The notes under the pieces are model-generated. The model saw only the letters and a program-made list of their open reading frames with translations, was not told where the DNA came from and ran no database searches. From contig NZ_VWXK01000010.1 in NCBI RefSeq assembly GCF_011752565.1, positions 62,001 through 126,000 on the forward strand: a DNA stretch of 64,000 bases, given 5' to 3'. The stretch is from Pantoea sp. Ap-967. Its GTDB lineage: Bacteria > Pseudomonadota > Gammaproteobacteria > Pseudomonadales > Pseudomonadaceae. Below, piece by piece: positions 1 through 8,054 of the stretch. The stretch's first letter is position 1. Each line of letters opens with the position of its first letter. The translations under genes were made by a program, and so were the position numbers.

Positions 1-111
1 GGTGTGGGGCATCTGCTGGCGGTGCGCCAGCCCGATAGCCGGGCGCAGCCACGCGATACCGAGGAGTTCGCGGCGGTCGAGGATTACCGGGAATTATTGG
101 TTGGCCTTTGA
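1..111 (+). CDS. C-terminal end of an unidentified protein (5' truncated)
   Basis: Frame 1 is open from the first base to a TGA at 109-111 and gives 36 residues ending in VEDYRELLVGL. The codons are mostly G/C-ending, as in real genes of this window, and the stop is followed at once by a REP-like palindrome, the usual position of these repeats behind a gene. The fragment carries no recognisable motif and I do not assign a function. A chance open frame is possible at this length. Confidence 0.4.
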   Translation, partial: GVGHLLAVRQPDSRAQPRDTEEFAAVEDYRELLVGL

Positions 112-113
112 CG

Positions 114-181
114 GCCCTTTCGCGGGGCAAGCCCGCTCCTACACATCGCCTGTAGGAGCGGGCTTGCCCCGCGAAGAGGCC
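114..181. repeat. REP-like palindrome, GGGGCAAGCCC family
   Basis: Two inverted arms (120-143 and 151-174) read TCGCGGGGCAAGCCCGCTCC and its complement, with a 7-base loop. It lies between the end of the partial first gene and the 3' end of the BON-LysM gene, so it could act as a convergent transcription or mRNA-stability boundary. The same family recurs at 38318, 39360 and 41889. Confidence 0.85.
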
Positions 182-198
182 AAACCAGGCACTAAAGA

Positions 199-639
199 TC
201 AATCAGGAATCCGCAACACCTGCCCCGGATAAATCTTGTCGGGGTGCTTGAGCATCGGCTTGTTGGCCTCGAAAATCTTGTTGTACTGCCCGGCATTGCC
301 ATACACGACTACAGCGATCGCCGACAACGTGTCGCCCTTTTTCACGGTGACGAACCTTGCCGCTGCCACTACCGGCCCGGTCACGGTGATCTGGTCCTCA
401 ACACTGGCCACCCCGGCAATATTGCCGGCGGCGAGGATGATTTTCTCTTTTTCCTCCTGGCTGGCCACCTCGCCCTTGAGAACGACCTTGTCACCCTCTA
501 CAGTGGCGCTGATGTTCGGGTTGCCCAGGCCGACACTCTCCACGTGCTGCTTGAGCTGTTCCTCGGCGTTGGCATTGCCGGGAGTCAGCAGGTCGACCAG
601 CTTCTCGCCGGCCTCCTTCACGAAACTGAACAGGCTCAT
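199..639 (-). CDS. kbp: BON and LysM domain protein, Kbp/YgaU family
   Basis: A 146-residue protein with a BON domain (about residues 25-90) followed by a C-terminal LysM motif (about 95-145, starting near VKKGDTLSAIA and ending PGQVLRIPD). This is the architecture and length of E. coli YgaU/Kbp, a cytoplasmic potassium-binding protein of the general stress response. There is no signal peptide, which fits a cytoplasmic location. The start ATG is supported by an AGGAG sequence 6 bases upstream. It is divergent from fdhD. The potassium-sensing role is inferred from the E. coli homologue. Confidence 0.88.
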   Translation of the reverse strand: MSLFSFVKEAGEKLVDLLTPGNANAEEQLKQHVESVGLGNPNISATVEGDKVVLKGEVASQEEKEKIILAAGNIAGVASVEDQITVTGPVVAAARFVTVKKGDTLSAIAVVVYGNAGQYNKIFEANKPMLKHPDKIYPGQVLRIPD

Positions 640-814
640 GACGTGCTCCTTGTTAAGGTAAACCTCGGAGCCAGCAGTCTAGGCCACGATCCCTCCCCGC
701 GCCCCACTGCGACCAATCGACGCGGTCTATCAAGGCATAGAGCCTAGCGATTAGACGCGCGCGACCCGGCGGCCTAGGCTGGTGCTATCAAATAGCCGCC
801 GGTGCTCAGCCCAG

Positions 815-1645
815 ATGCAAAGCAAACCTCCGGTCTGCGCGGCCTCCACACCCTTGGCCCTGCCTGCCGCCAGCCATACCTACGACTACGCCCAGCTCAG
901 CGACGGCGAACGCGCCTGCACGCCGCTGGCCGAAGAAGTGGCCCTGGCCATCGTCTACAACGGCCTGAACCAGGCCGTGATGCTGGTCAGCCCCACCGAC
1001 CTTGAAGACTTCGCGGTCGGTTTCAGCGTGGGCAGCGGCATCGTCGAAGGCACCGCGGAAATCTATGACCTCAAGCTTTCCGGCAGTGGCTCGGCGCTGT
1101 ACGCCGACCTGGAGATTTCCAGCCGCGCGTTCTGGAACCTGAAAAACCAGCGCCGCCAGCTGGCGGGCACCAGCGGCTGCGGCCTGTGCGGCGTCGAGGC
1201 CCTGGAACAGGCCCTGCCCGAACTCAACGTGCTGCCGGGCGCGCCGTTGCCCCCGGCCCAGTGGCTGGCCGGCCTGCGTGAGCGGATCGATGCCTTCACC
1301 CCGCTGGGCCAACACTGCGGCGCCGTGCATGCGGCACTGTTCATGAACGCCCACGGCGAGCTGCTGATGGGCCGTGAGGACATTGGCCGGCACAACGCCC
1401 TGGACAAGCTGATCGGCGCCCTGCTGCGCGAGGGCATCGCCACCGACGGCGGCCTGGCCATCGTCACCAGCCGCTGCAGCCTGGAACTGATCCAGAAGGT
1501 GCTGCGCGCCGGCATCCAGACCCTGGTCAGCCTGTCGGCGCCCACCGGCCTTGCCCTGCAGTGGGCGCGCAAGCACAACCTCAACCTCATTCACCTGCCC
1601 AAACACAGTGCACCGCGGGTCTACAGCCCTGCGGCGGAGTCGTAA
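815..1645 (+). CDS. fdhD: Formate dehydrogenase accessory sulfurtransferase FdhD
   Basis: FdhD moves sulfur from the cysteine desulfurase to the molybdenum cofactor of formate dehydrogenase-type enzymes. The protein carries the CxxC motif in GTSGCGLCGVEA, and the family segments GREDIGRHNALDKLIG and SRCSLELIQK. From the ATG at 815 it is 276 residues, normal for FdhD. A GTG at 782 would add 11 residues; neither start has a clear Shine-Dalgarno sequence, so the start is uncertain. The stop lies 5 bases before the GTG of the molybdopterin oxidoreductase, which is very probably the client enzyme. Confidence 0.9.
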   Translation: MQSKPPVCAASTPLALPAASHTYDYAQLSDGERACTPLAEEVALAIVYNGLNQAVMLVSPTDLEDFAVGFSVGSGIVEGTAEIYDLKLSGSGSALYADLEISSRAFWNLKNQRRQLAGTSGCGLCGVEALEQALPELNVLPGAPLPPAQWLAGLRERIDAFTPLGQHCGAVHAALFMNAHGELLMGREDIGRHNALDKLIGALLREGIATDGGLAIVTSRCSLELIQKVLRAGIQTLVSLSAPTGLALQWARKHNLNLIHLPKHSAPRVYSPAAES

Positions 1646-1650
1646 CAGCC

Positions 1651-3996
1651 GTGACCTCCTACCAGCAACTTCCAGACAACGCCCCCGCTTCCACCCCACG
1701 CTACCAGCCCTACCACGGCCCCGCCGGCGGCTGGGGTGCGCTGCGCAGCGTGGCCAAGGCCTGGGTTGGCAGCGACAACGCGCTGAAGAATATCCGCGCC
1801 CTGCTCAAGACTAACCAGAACGGCGGCTTCGACTGCCCCGGCTGCGCCTGGGGTGATTCGCCCGAAAGCGGCATGGTCAAGTTCTGCGAGAACGGCGCCA
1901 AGGCCGTCAACTGGGAAGCCACCAAGCGCCGCGTCGATGCGGCTTTCTTCGCCCGCTACAGCGTCACGGCGCTGCTGCAGCAAAGCGACTACTGGCTGGA
2001 GTACCAAGGCCGCCTCACCGAGCCGATGGTCTACGACCCGCAAACCGACCGCTACCAGCCAATTGCCTGGGACGCCGCCTACGCCCTGATCGCCCGCGAG
2101 CTGAACAAGCTGACCACGCCCGATCAGGCCGAGTTCTACACCTCGGGCCGGGCCAGCAACGAGGCGGCTTACCTCTACCAGCTGTTCGTGCGCGCCTACG
2201 GCACCAACAACTTCCCCGACTGCTCGAACATGTGCCACGAAGCCAGCGGCGTGGCCTTGGGCCAGAGCGTCGGGGTCGGCAAGGGCACCGTCACCTATGA
2301 CGACTTCGAGCATGCCGATGCGATTTTCGTCTGGGGCCAGAACCCTGGCACCAACCACCCACGCATGCTCGACCCGCTGCGCGACGCGGTGAAACGCGGG
2401 GCCCAGGTGGTGTGCGTCAACCCACTCAAGGAACGTGGGCTGGAACGTTTCCAGCACCCGCAAAACCCGTTGGAGATGCTGACCAACAGCGACCGCCCGA
2501 CCAATACCGCGTTCTTCCGCCCGGCCCTGGGCGGCGACATGGCGCTGTTGCGCGGCATGGCCAAGTTCGTGCTGCAGTGGGAACGCGAGGCCCAGGCCAA
2601 GGGCGAGCCAGCGGTATTCGACCATGTGTTCATCGCCGAGCACGGCCATGGCGTGGACGAATACCTGGCCGCCGTGGACGCCACCTCCTGGGCACACATC
2701 GAGGCGCAGTCGGGCCTTACCCTGGCCGATATCGAACTGGCCGCGCGCATGTACTGCCGTGGCAAGCGAGTCATCATGTGCTGGGCCATGGGCATCACCC
2801 AGCACCGCCATTCGGTGCCGACCATCCAGGAAATCGTCAACCTGCAGATGCTGCGCGGCAACATCGGCGTGCCCGGCGCCGGCCTGTGCCCGGTGCGCGG
2901 CCACAGCAACGTGCAGGGTGACCGCACCATGGGCATCAATGAGCGCCCACCCGTGGCCCTGCTCGATGCCATTGAAAAGCGTTTCAAATTCCCGGTGCCG
3001 CGGCACAACGGCCACAACACCGTCGAGGCGATCCACGCCATGCTCGATGGCCGTTCGAAAGTGTTCATCGGCCTGGGTGGCAACTTCGCCCAGGCGACTC
3101 CAGACACCGAGCGCACCGCCCAGGCCCTGCGCAACTGCGAGCTGACCGTGCACATCAGCACCAAGCTCAACCGCAGCCACCTGATACACGGCAAGCAGGC
3201 ATTGATTTTGCCGTGCCTGGGCCGCACCGATATCGACCTGCAGGCCGACGGCCCCCAGGCGGTGACCGTGGAAGACTCGTTCAGCATGGTCCACGCCTCC
3301 AATGGCCAGCTCAAGCCACTGTCCAAGCAGATGCGCTCGGAACCGGCGGTGGTTGCCGGGATTGCCGCCGCCACCCTGGGCAAGCACCCGGTGGACTGGC
3401 ACTGGCTGGTGGCCGACTATGCGCGCATCCGCGACCTGATTGGCGACACCATCGCGGGCTTTGCCGGCTTCAACCAGCGCCTGGAGCACCCGGGGGGCTT
3501 CTACCTGGGCAACAGTGCCGGCAGCCGCCAGTGGAAAACCGCCACCGGGCGTGCCAACTTCAAGGCCAACCTGCTGCCCGACACCCTGCTCGACGAGCGC
3601 GTGCGCGCCAGCGGCCAGTTGCCGGACCTGATCATGCAATCGATGCGTTCGCACGATCAGTACAACACCACCATTTACGGCCTGGACGACCGCTACCGCG
3701 GCGTGCGTGGCCAGCGCGAGGTGCTGTTCGCCAACGAAGCCGACATCATCCGCCTGGGCTTCCAGCCGGGGCAGAAGGTCGACATCGTCTCGTTGTGGGG
3801 GGATGCGCATGTGCGCCGTGTGCACGGCTTCACATTGCTGGCCTTCGATATCCCGGCGGGCCAGGCGGCGGCGTACTATCCGGAAGTGAACCCGTTGATC
3901 CCGCTGGAAAGCGTCGGTGACGGCAGCCATACACCGACGTCCAAGTTCGTCGCCATCAAGCTCGAACGCGCGCGGGACGATGGCAGGATTCTCTGA
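1651..3996 (+). CDS. FdhF/YdeP-like molybdopterin oxidoreductase, alpha subunit
   Basis: A 781-residue molybdopterin oxidoreductase of the formate dehydrogenase-like (YdeP) group. Landmarks are GFDCPGCAWGDSP near residue 53, WDAAYALIARELNK, the stretch DCSNMCHEASG where the metal-ligand residue of formate dehydrogenases sits, and a C-terminal molydopterin-dinucleotide-binding region with GQKVDIVSLWGD. The N-terminal cysteines are few (CPGC, then one more Cys about 15 residues on) and do not form the classical CxxCxxxC iron-sulfur motif. No signal peptide is seen. I chose the GTG at 1651 because upstream frame belongs to fdhD. Substrate unknown; formate is only a guess. It probably forms an operon with fdhD. 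Confidence 0.87.
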   Translation: MTSYQQLPDNAPASTPRYQPYHGPAGGWGALRSVAKAWVGSDNALKNIRALLKTNQNGGFDCPGCAWGDSPESGMVKFCENGAKAVNWEATKRRVDAAFFARYSVTALLQQSDYWLEYQGRLTEPMVYDPQTDRYQPIAWDAAYALIARELNKLTTPDQAEFYTSGRASNEAAYLYQLFVRAYGTNNFPDCSNMCHEASGVALGQSVGVGKGTVTYDDFEHADAIFVWGQNPGTNHPRMLDPLRDAVKRGAQVVCVNPLKERGLERFQHPQNPLEMLTNSDRPTNTAFFRPALGGDMALLRGMAKFVLQWEREAQAKGEPAVFDHVFIAEHGHGVDEYLAAVDATSWAHIEAQSGLTLADIELAARMYCRGKRVIMCWAMGITQHRHSVPTIQEIVNLQMLRGNIGVPGAGLCPVRGHSNVQGDRTMGINERPPVALLDAIEKRFKFPVPRHNGHNTVEAIHAMLDGRSKVFIGLGGNFAQATPDTERTAQALRNCELTVHISTKLNRSHLIHGKQALILPCLGRTDIDLQADGPQAVTVEDSFSMVHASNGQLKPLSKQMRSEPAVVAGIAAATLGKHPVDWHWLVADYARIRDLIGDTIAGFAGFNQRLEHPGGFYLGNSAGSRQWKTATGRANFKANLLPDTLLDERVRASGQLPDLIMQSMRSHDQYNTTIYGLDDRYRGVRGQREVLFANEADIIRLGFQPGQKVDIVSLWGDAHVRRVHGFTLLAFDIPAGQAAAYYPEVNPLIPLESVGDGSHTPTSKFVAIKLERARDDGRIL

Positions 3997-4007
3997 CGGT
4001 TAACCGC

Positions 4008-4073
4008 ATCGCGAGCTCTGCTCGCTCCTACCAGACCTACGTAGATTTCGTAGGAGCGAGCGCAGCTCGCGAT
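4008..4073. repeat. REP-like palindrome, CGCGAGCTGCGCTCG family
   Basis: Arms 4008-4030 and 4051-4073 are near-perfect inverted copies (ATCGCGAGCTCTGCTCGCTC against GAGCGAGCGCAGCTCGCGAT) with a 20-base spacer. It lies directly behind the molybdopterin oxidoreductase. Confidence 0.85.
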
Positions 4074-4084
4074 AGGCGCAAAAA

Positions 4085-4120
4085 CCAAAAAAGCCCTGAA
4101 CCGCAAGGTCCAGGGCTTTT
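4085..4120 (+). terminator. Rho-independent terminator after the fdhD operon
   Basis: The stem AAAAGCCCTG / CAGGGCTTTT (4089-4098 with 4111-4120) ends in a T run and has an A run on the other side. It is placed to end transcription of the fdhD-oxidoreductase operon. Confidence 0.8.
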
Positions 4121-4278
4121 GCCATAAAGACCTCAGACCCACGAAAATCGATTAAGTTTCACTGCAAATACAGTAACTTATGGAATTGTGTACAACTCGT
4201 GTTACTCGTCGGATTTTCGTTGCCAGCCACCCGCCTTAGCCTCAAATTCGCCCTCGTCATCCCTATGAGGCTCTCTTG

Positions 4279-4755
4279 ATGAAGAAGTACTCCTCGATTC
4301 TGTTGTTGTCTTTCAGCTTGCTCAGCGGCGTTGCCATGGCAGGCGGCACCACCGAGGCCGGCATTGGCGGCGCATTGGGTGGGGTACTGGGCTCGGTCGT
4401 CGGCCAGTCCATCGGCGGTAGCACCGGCAGCGCCATCGGCGCCGGCCTGGGCGGCGCCGCCGGCAGTGCGGTGGGGGCCAACAAGCACCAGCGCGGCGAA
4501 GCCGCCATCGGTGGCGCACTGGGCGCTGCAGGCGGCAACGTGGTTGGCCGCTCGATGGGCGGCACCACCGGCAGCCTGATTGGCGCAGCCGCAGGCGGCG
4601 GTGCTGGCGGTGCGTTGGGTAACTACATGGGCAACAAGGCCGACGAAGACGAACGCCATGACGATCGCCGCTACCGTCGCGGCTATGACGACCGTCGTCA
4701 TTACGACCGTGGCCGCCACTACGGCCACCGTAATCACCGCCACTGGCGTGACTGA
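4279..4755 (+). CDS. Glycine-zipper protein with signal peptide and His/Arg-rich tail
   Basis: A 158-residue protein. Residues 1-21 form a signal peptide ending AMAGG. Residues about 24-120 are repeats of glycine-zipper type (GGALGGVLGSVVGQSIGGS and variants), typical of small outer-membrane or periplasmic proteins that pack helices in membranes. The last 35 residues are dominated by Asp, Arg, His and Tyr (RRGYDDRRHYDRGRHYGHRN). The ATG at 4279 follows a GAGG eight bases upstream; a TTG one codon earlier is less likely. Function unknown. The charged tail could bind metal, nucleic acid or lipopolysaccharide, but nothing in the sequence decides this. It has its own terminator downstream. Confidence 0.85.
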   Translation: MKKYSSILLLSFSLLSGVAMAGGTTEAGIGGALGGVLGSVVGQSIGGSTGSAIGAGLGGAAGSAVGANKHQRGEAAIGGALGAAGGNVVGRSMGGTTGSLIGAAAGGGAGGALGNYMGNKADEDERHDDRRYRRGYDDRRHYDRGRHYGHRNHRHWRD

Positions 4756-4795
4756 TACCTGAGGCCTTGCCCGGGTAGTCCAGCCAGCAGAGAAG

Positions 4796-4823
4796 AGCCC
4801 CGCCCCCACCGGCGGGGCTTTTT
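4796..4823 (+). terminator. Rho-independent terminator after the glycine-zipper gene
   Basis: The stem AGCCCCGCC / GGCGGGGCT (4796-4804 with 4811-4819) is followed by five T. It touches the stop codon of the convergent thioesterase gene. Confidence 0.85.
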
Positions 4824-5263
4824 CATGCCCGCGGTTCGAGCTGCAGGCCCGCCAGGATCACCTGCAGGGTTTCCGGCAAGGGCACCGGCCGCCCTTCTGC
4901 GCGCTCGATGAACACCTGCACCACCGTCCCCGCCGCACAGGCATCGGTTTCCCCCGGGCGGAACAGCGCCAGCCGGTACTCCACGGTACTGCCCGCCAGG
5001 CGCGTCACCCCCAGCCCCACCTCCAGCACGTCCGGAAAGCCCGGCAAGGCAAAGAAGTCTGCCGACGAACTCACCACGAACGCAGCCAACTGGCCATCAC
5101 GCAGGTCGAGGTCAGCCTGCTCCACAAGAAACGCCTGGATCGCAGCCTCGAAAAAGCCGTGCACGGTGGCACCGGCAATGTGGCCGTTGACGTCGTTGTC
5201 CTGGGGGCGGGTGAGGATGGGGTGGAAGTGGGAGAAGGCCGTGCGGTTTGGGGATTCGGTCAT
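4823..5263 (-). CDS. Acyl-CoA thioesterase, 4HBT/YbgC-like hotdog fold
   Basis: A 146-residue single hotdog-domain protein. The N-terminal segment FHPILTRPQDNDVNGHIAGA and the FFEAAIQAFL helix match the 4-hydroxybenzoyl-CoA thioesterase/YbgC pattern (D-x-D-x-N-GH then a helix entry). Such enzymes hydrolyse acyl-CoA thioesters in the cytoplasm; substrate cannot be read from sequence. The upstream region contains a single TTATCCACA sequence (5267-5275), identical to a DnaA box, within 4 bases of the start codon. Single-gene unit convergent with the glycine-zipper gene. Confidence 0.82.
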   Translation of the reverse strand: MTESPNRTAFSHFHPILTRPQDNDVNGHIAGATVHGFFEAAIQAFLVEQADLDLRDGQLAAFVVSSSADFFALPGFPDVLEVGLGVTRLAGSTVEYRLALFRPGETDACAAGTVVQVFIERAEGRPVPLPETLQVILAGLQLEPRA

Positions 5264-5392
5264 GAGTTATCCACAGTTGGTTACATCAAAGAGAAGCTTC
5301 CCACAGCAAGTAAGTCTAGCAGCTGCCTATGAAAGCTGGCTTAACGAATGCGACCAACCCCTTATCCCTATCTATTTCGCCGTCAATTAAGA

Positions 5393-6907
5393 TTAACCAG
5401 CGCGTTGTTTTCTCAATATCAGGGCCGCCACCGCACACCCCGTCAGCGCCAGACAAGAAACATAAAAAGCATCGCTGTAAGCCATCAAATAGGCTTCGCG
5501 ACGGACCGTGTTCACCAGCCCTTCGAGTATTTGTTGCTGCGCCGGCAGCCACGTCTGCACGGTCTGTCCGAGCCGCTCCTGCAGCCCAGGTGAAAACACC
5601 GATACATGCTCATGTATGCGTTCGCTGTGAAAACGTTCACGCATGGCCACCACCTGCGTGAGCGCCGCAGTACCGATAGCGCCGCCCAGGTTGCGCAACA
5701 TGGAGAAGACCGCAGAAGCCGAACCCGCCTCACGCTTGTCCAAACCGGCCACTGCCAGCACCGAAAGCGCCACCATGATGAAGGGCTGGCCAATACCACG
5801 CACCACCGTCGATGGAATAATGACGTTGTCCGCGCTGTCCGCGGTCAGGCCCGCGCCCAGCCAGCAGCCCAGTGCCATGATCAGAAAACCGCTGGCCACC
5901 ATGAACTTGGCACTGGTCCAAGCCATCAGGCGTGGCATCAGCGGTGCCAATACCAGTTGCACCACACCGTAGGCAATCAGCGCCACACCGACATCGCTCG
6001 CGCTGAAACCCTGCAACTGGGACAAGTAGTTGGGAACCAGGAACACCAGGCCGAAGGTCGCTGCCCCGAAGATGAACATGGCAACGCTGGCAACGCCGAA
6101 ATTGTAATGCCCGAGCAGCCGCAGGTTGATGAATGCGCGCTTGCCATAGAGCTGCGTGCCCACGAACACCACCAGGGCGATGGCCGCCACGATTGCCATC
6201 GCCAGAATGAAGCGCGAACCGAACCAGTCCAGACGCCCCCCCTCCTCCAAGACAATCTGCAGCCCTCCCAGCCCCACTACCATGGCCGCAATACCCACCC
6301 AGTCACCATGCCGCAAGAGTTCGAGCTTCATGGGCCTGGCTTCGATCGACCAGGCAATGGCGGCCAACAGGGCGATACCGGGTGCCAGTTGCAGGTAGAA
6401 GATCCAGCGCCAGGAATAGGCGTCCGTAAGCCAGCCACCGATCGATGGCCCTGCCGCCTGTGCCACACTGTTCGCCAGGCTGAACAGCGCCATCCCCATG
6501 GCCATCTTGCTGGCCGGTAATTCAGTGATGATCAACTGGAATGACAAGGGGATAAGTACGGCGCCAGCTGCCCCCTGGATGACTCGGATGATGATCATCG
6601 CCTCAAGGTTGGGCGCCCAGGAGCAAGCGATCGAGGCCAGCAGGAATATGAACGAGCCCGTCCACATGACCCGCCGCATGGAAAAGACTTCGACCAGCCA
6701 GGCCGTCAATGGAATCATGACGATCTCGGCGACCAGGTAAGCGGTGGATATCCAAGAGCCTTCCTCAAAGCTCGCACCGAGGGAGCCGCGGATTTCCGGG
6801 AGCGCCGCACTGGTCACGTGCACATTCATGCCGGCCATGAAGCAGCCGAACAATCCGCCCAGCACAGCTACCCAGGCACGCAGCGTGACAGGTTGCTCGC
6901 TATTCAT
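5393..6907 (-). CDS. emrB: DHA2-family drug:proton antiporter, EmrB-like
   Basis: A 504-residue major facilitator of the 14-helix DHA2 family, the inner-membrane pump of EmrAB-type tripartite systems. Visible family features are the N-terminal helix LRAWVAVLGGLFGCFMAG, a motif-C-like segment with GPSIGGWLTD, and repeated hydrophobic helices. The ATG at 6907 overlaps the stop of the adaptor gene by 8 bases; an earlier start 9 codons upstream lies inside that gene and is less likely. With the adaptor and the outer-membrane factor it forms a complete efflux operon in the order omf-emrA-emrB. Substrate unknown. Confidence 0.9.
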   Translation of the reverse strand: MNSEQPVTLRAWVAVLGGLFGCFMAGMNVHVTSAALPEIRGSLGASFEEGSWISTAYLVAEIVMIPLTAWLVEVFSMRRVMWTGSFIFLLASIACSWAPNLEAMIIIRVIQGAAGAVLIPLSFQLIITELPASKMAMGMALFSLANSVAQAAGPSIGGWLTDAYSWRWIFYLQLAPGIALLAAIAWSIEARPMKLELLRHGDWVGIAAMVVGLGGLQIVLEEGGRLDWFGSRFILAMAIVAAIALVVFVGTQLYGKRAFINLRLLGHYNFGVASVAMFIFGAATFGLVFLVPNYLSQLQGFSASDVGVALIAYGVVQLVLAPLMPRLMAWTSAKFMVASGFLIMALGCWLGAGLTADSADNVIIPSTVVRGIGQPFIMVALSVLAVAGLDKREAGSASAVFSMLRNLGGAIGTAALTQVVAMRERFHSERIHEHVSVFSPGLQERLGQTVQTWLPAQQQILEGLVNTVRREAYLMAYSDAFYVSCLALTGCAVAALILRKQRAG

Positions 6908-8054
6908 CCGCTGACTCCGTCGGCCGCGTGTCAACAGTGGTTACCACCGACATGCCCGGTAGAATCGGCTGCCCGCTCATCGGCTGCTCCAGCAGGATCC
7001 GTACGGGAAAGCGTTGGACGATCTTGGTGAAGTTGCCGGTCGCATTGTCCGAAGGCAGCAGCGCGAATACATTGCCCGAAGCGGGTGAGACGCTGGCCAC
7101 CCGCCCCAGCAACTGCCGGTCCGAATAACTGTCGACGTTGATCCGCACTGGCTGGCCGGGGTGCATGTGGGTCAACTGGGTTTCCTTGTAGTTGGCCACG
7201 ATATAGGTCTGCTGCAACGGCACTACAGCCAGCAGTGGCTGCCCGGCCACCACATGCTGGCCAGCACGTACCCGACGCTGGCCGACGACGCCGTCGATCG
7301 GGGCTCGAATCAGTGTGTCCTGTACATCCTGTTCAGCCAGCACCAGCCGGGCCTGGGCACTGGCCTGGCCGGCCCGGCGCTGTTCGACTTGAGCATCGGC
7401 ATAGGCTGCCTGGGCCTTGGCCATCGCCAACTGGGAACGGCGCTCGCGCAGTTGTGCCTGGGCGCCCTGCCAGGCTGCCCCAGCCTGCACCGCGCTGGCG
7501 TTGGCTTGCTCCAGGCGTTGCAGGGTGGCCGCACTGTCACGCACCAGGCCTTTGTAGCGTTTGACGTCCAGCGTGGTGCGGCGGCGTTCGGCATCGGTGC
7601 TTTGCAACACCGACTCTGCCTGCACGATCGCCTGTTGCTGTTGCGCGATACGCTCCCCTGCCACCTGGGCAAGTGCCTGGGCAGCGGTGAAGGCGGCATG
7701 AGCTTCAGCGACATCGGCCTTGGCCTGTTCGTACCGCGCGCGGTAGTCACGATCCTGCAGGCGCACCAGCACATCGCCTGCCTTGACGGGTTGATCATCA
7801 TCCACCTCGACCTTGGCGACGAAACCTGCCACACGTGAACTCGAAGTCACCCAGTCAGCGCGCACATAGGCGTCATCGGTGCTTTGCAGATAGCGCCCGA
7901 CGCTGTACCAGTAACCGCCAAATACCAGCACCCCGACCAGCACCACACCAGCCCCGCCGTACAACGCCAGCCTGCGCCTGGCCTGTTTGCGAGAAACAGC
8001 ATCATCCTGGCGCCCGTCGTTGGCGAGAACCGGTTCATCAACGGCAACATTCAT
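6900..8054 (-). CDS. emrA: HlyD/EmrA-family periplasmic adaptor protein
   Basis: A 384-residue membrane fusion protein. One N-terminal helix (about residues 30-50, YGGAGVVLVGVLVFGGYW) anchors it in the inner membrane. It is followed by a lipoyl-type half (STDDAYVRADW ... VKAGDVLVRLQDRDY), a long coiled-coil hairpin of Ala/Gln/Glu repeats (about 95-215) and the second lipoyl half with APIDGVVGQRRVRAGQ. It should link the EmrB pump to the outer-membrane channel. Its start overlaps the outer-membrane-factor stop by 4 bases (ATGA), indicating translational coupling. Confidence 0.9.
   Translation of the reverse strand: MNVAVDEPVLANDGRQDDAVSRKQARRRLALYGGAGVVLVGVLVFGGYWYSVGRYLQSTDDAYVRADWVTSSSRVAGFVAKVEVDDDQPVKAGDVLVRLQDRDYRARYEQAKADVAEAHAAFTAAQALAQVAGERIAQQQQAIVQAESVLQSTDAERRRTTLDVKRYKGLVRDSAATLQRLEQANASAVQAGAAWQGAQAQLRERRSQLAMAKAQAAYADAQVEQRRAGQASAQARLVLAEQDVQDTLIRAPIDGVVGQRRVRAGQHVVAGQPLLAVVPLQQTYIVANYKETQLTHMHPGQPVRINVDSYSDRQLLGRVASVSPASGNVFALLPSDNATGNFTKIVQRFPVRILLEQPMSGQPILPGMSVVTTVDTRPTESADE

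Noticed and set aside
1621..3930. Open frame of about 770 codons opposite the molybdopterin oxidoreductase
   Set aside because: Same cause: the complement of a high-GC coding frame. The sense strand has convincing family motifs.
5267..5275. Perfect DnaA box TTATCCACA, possible replication origin
   Set aside because: Only one box is present, with no cluster, no AT-rich unwinding region and no dnaA or rpmH nearby. A single box before a thioesterase gene is more likely chance or local regulation.
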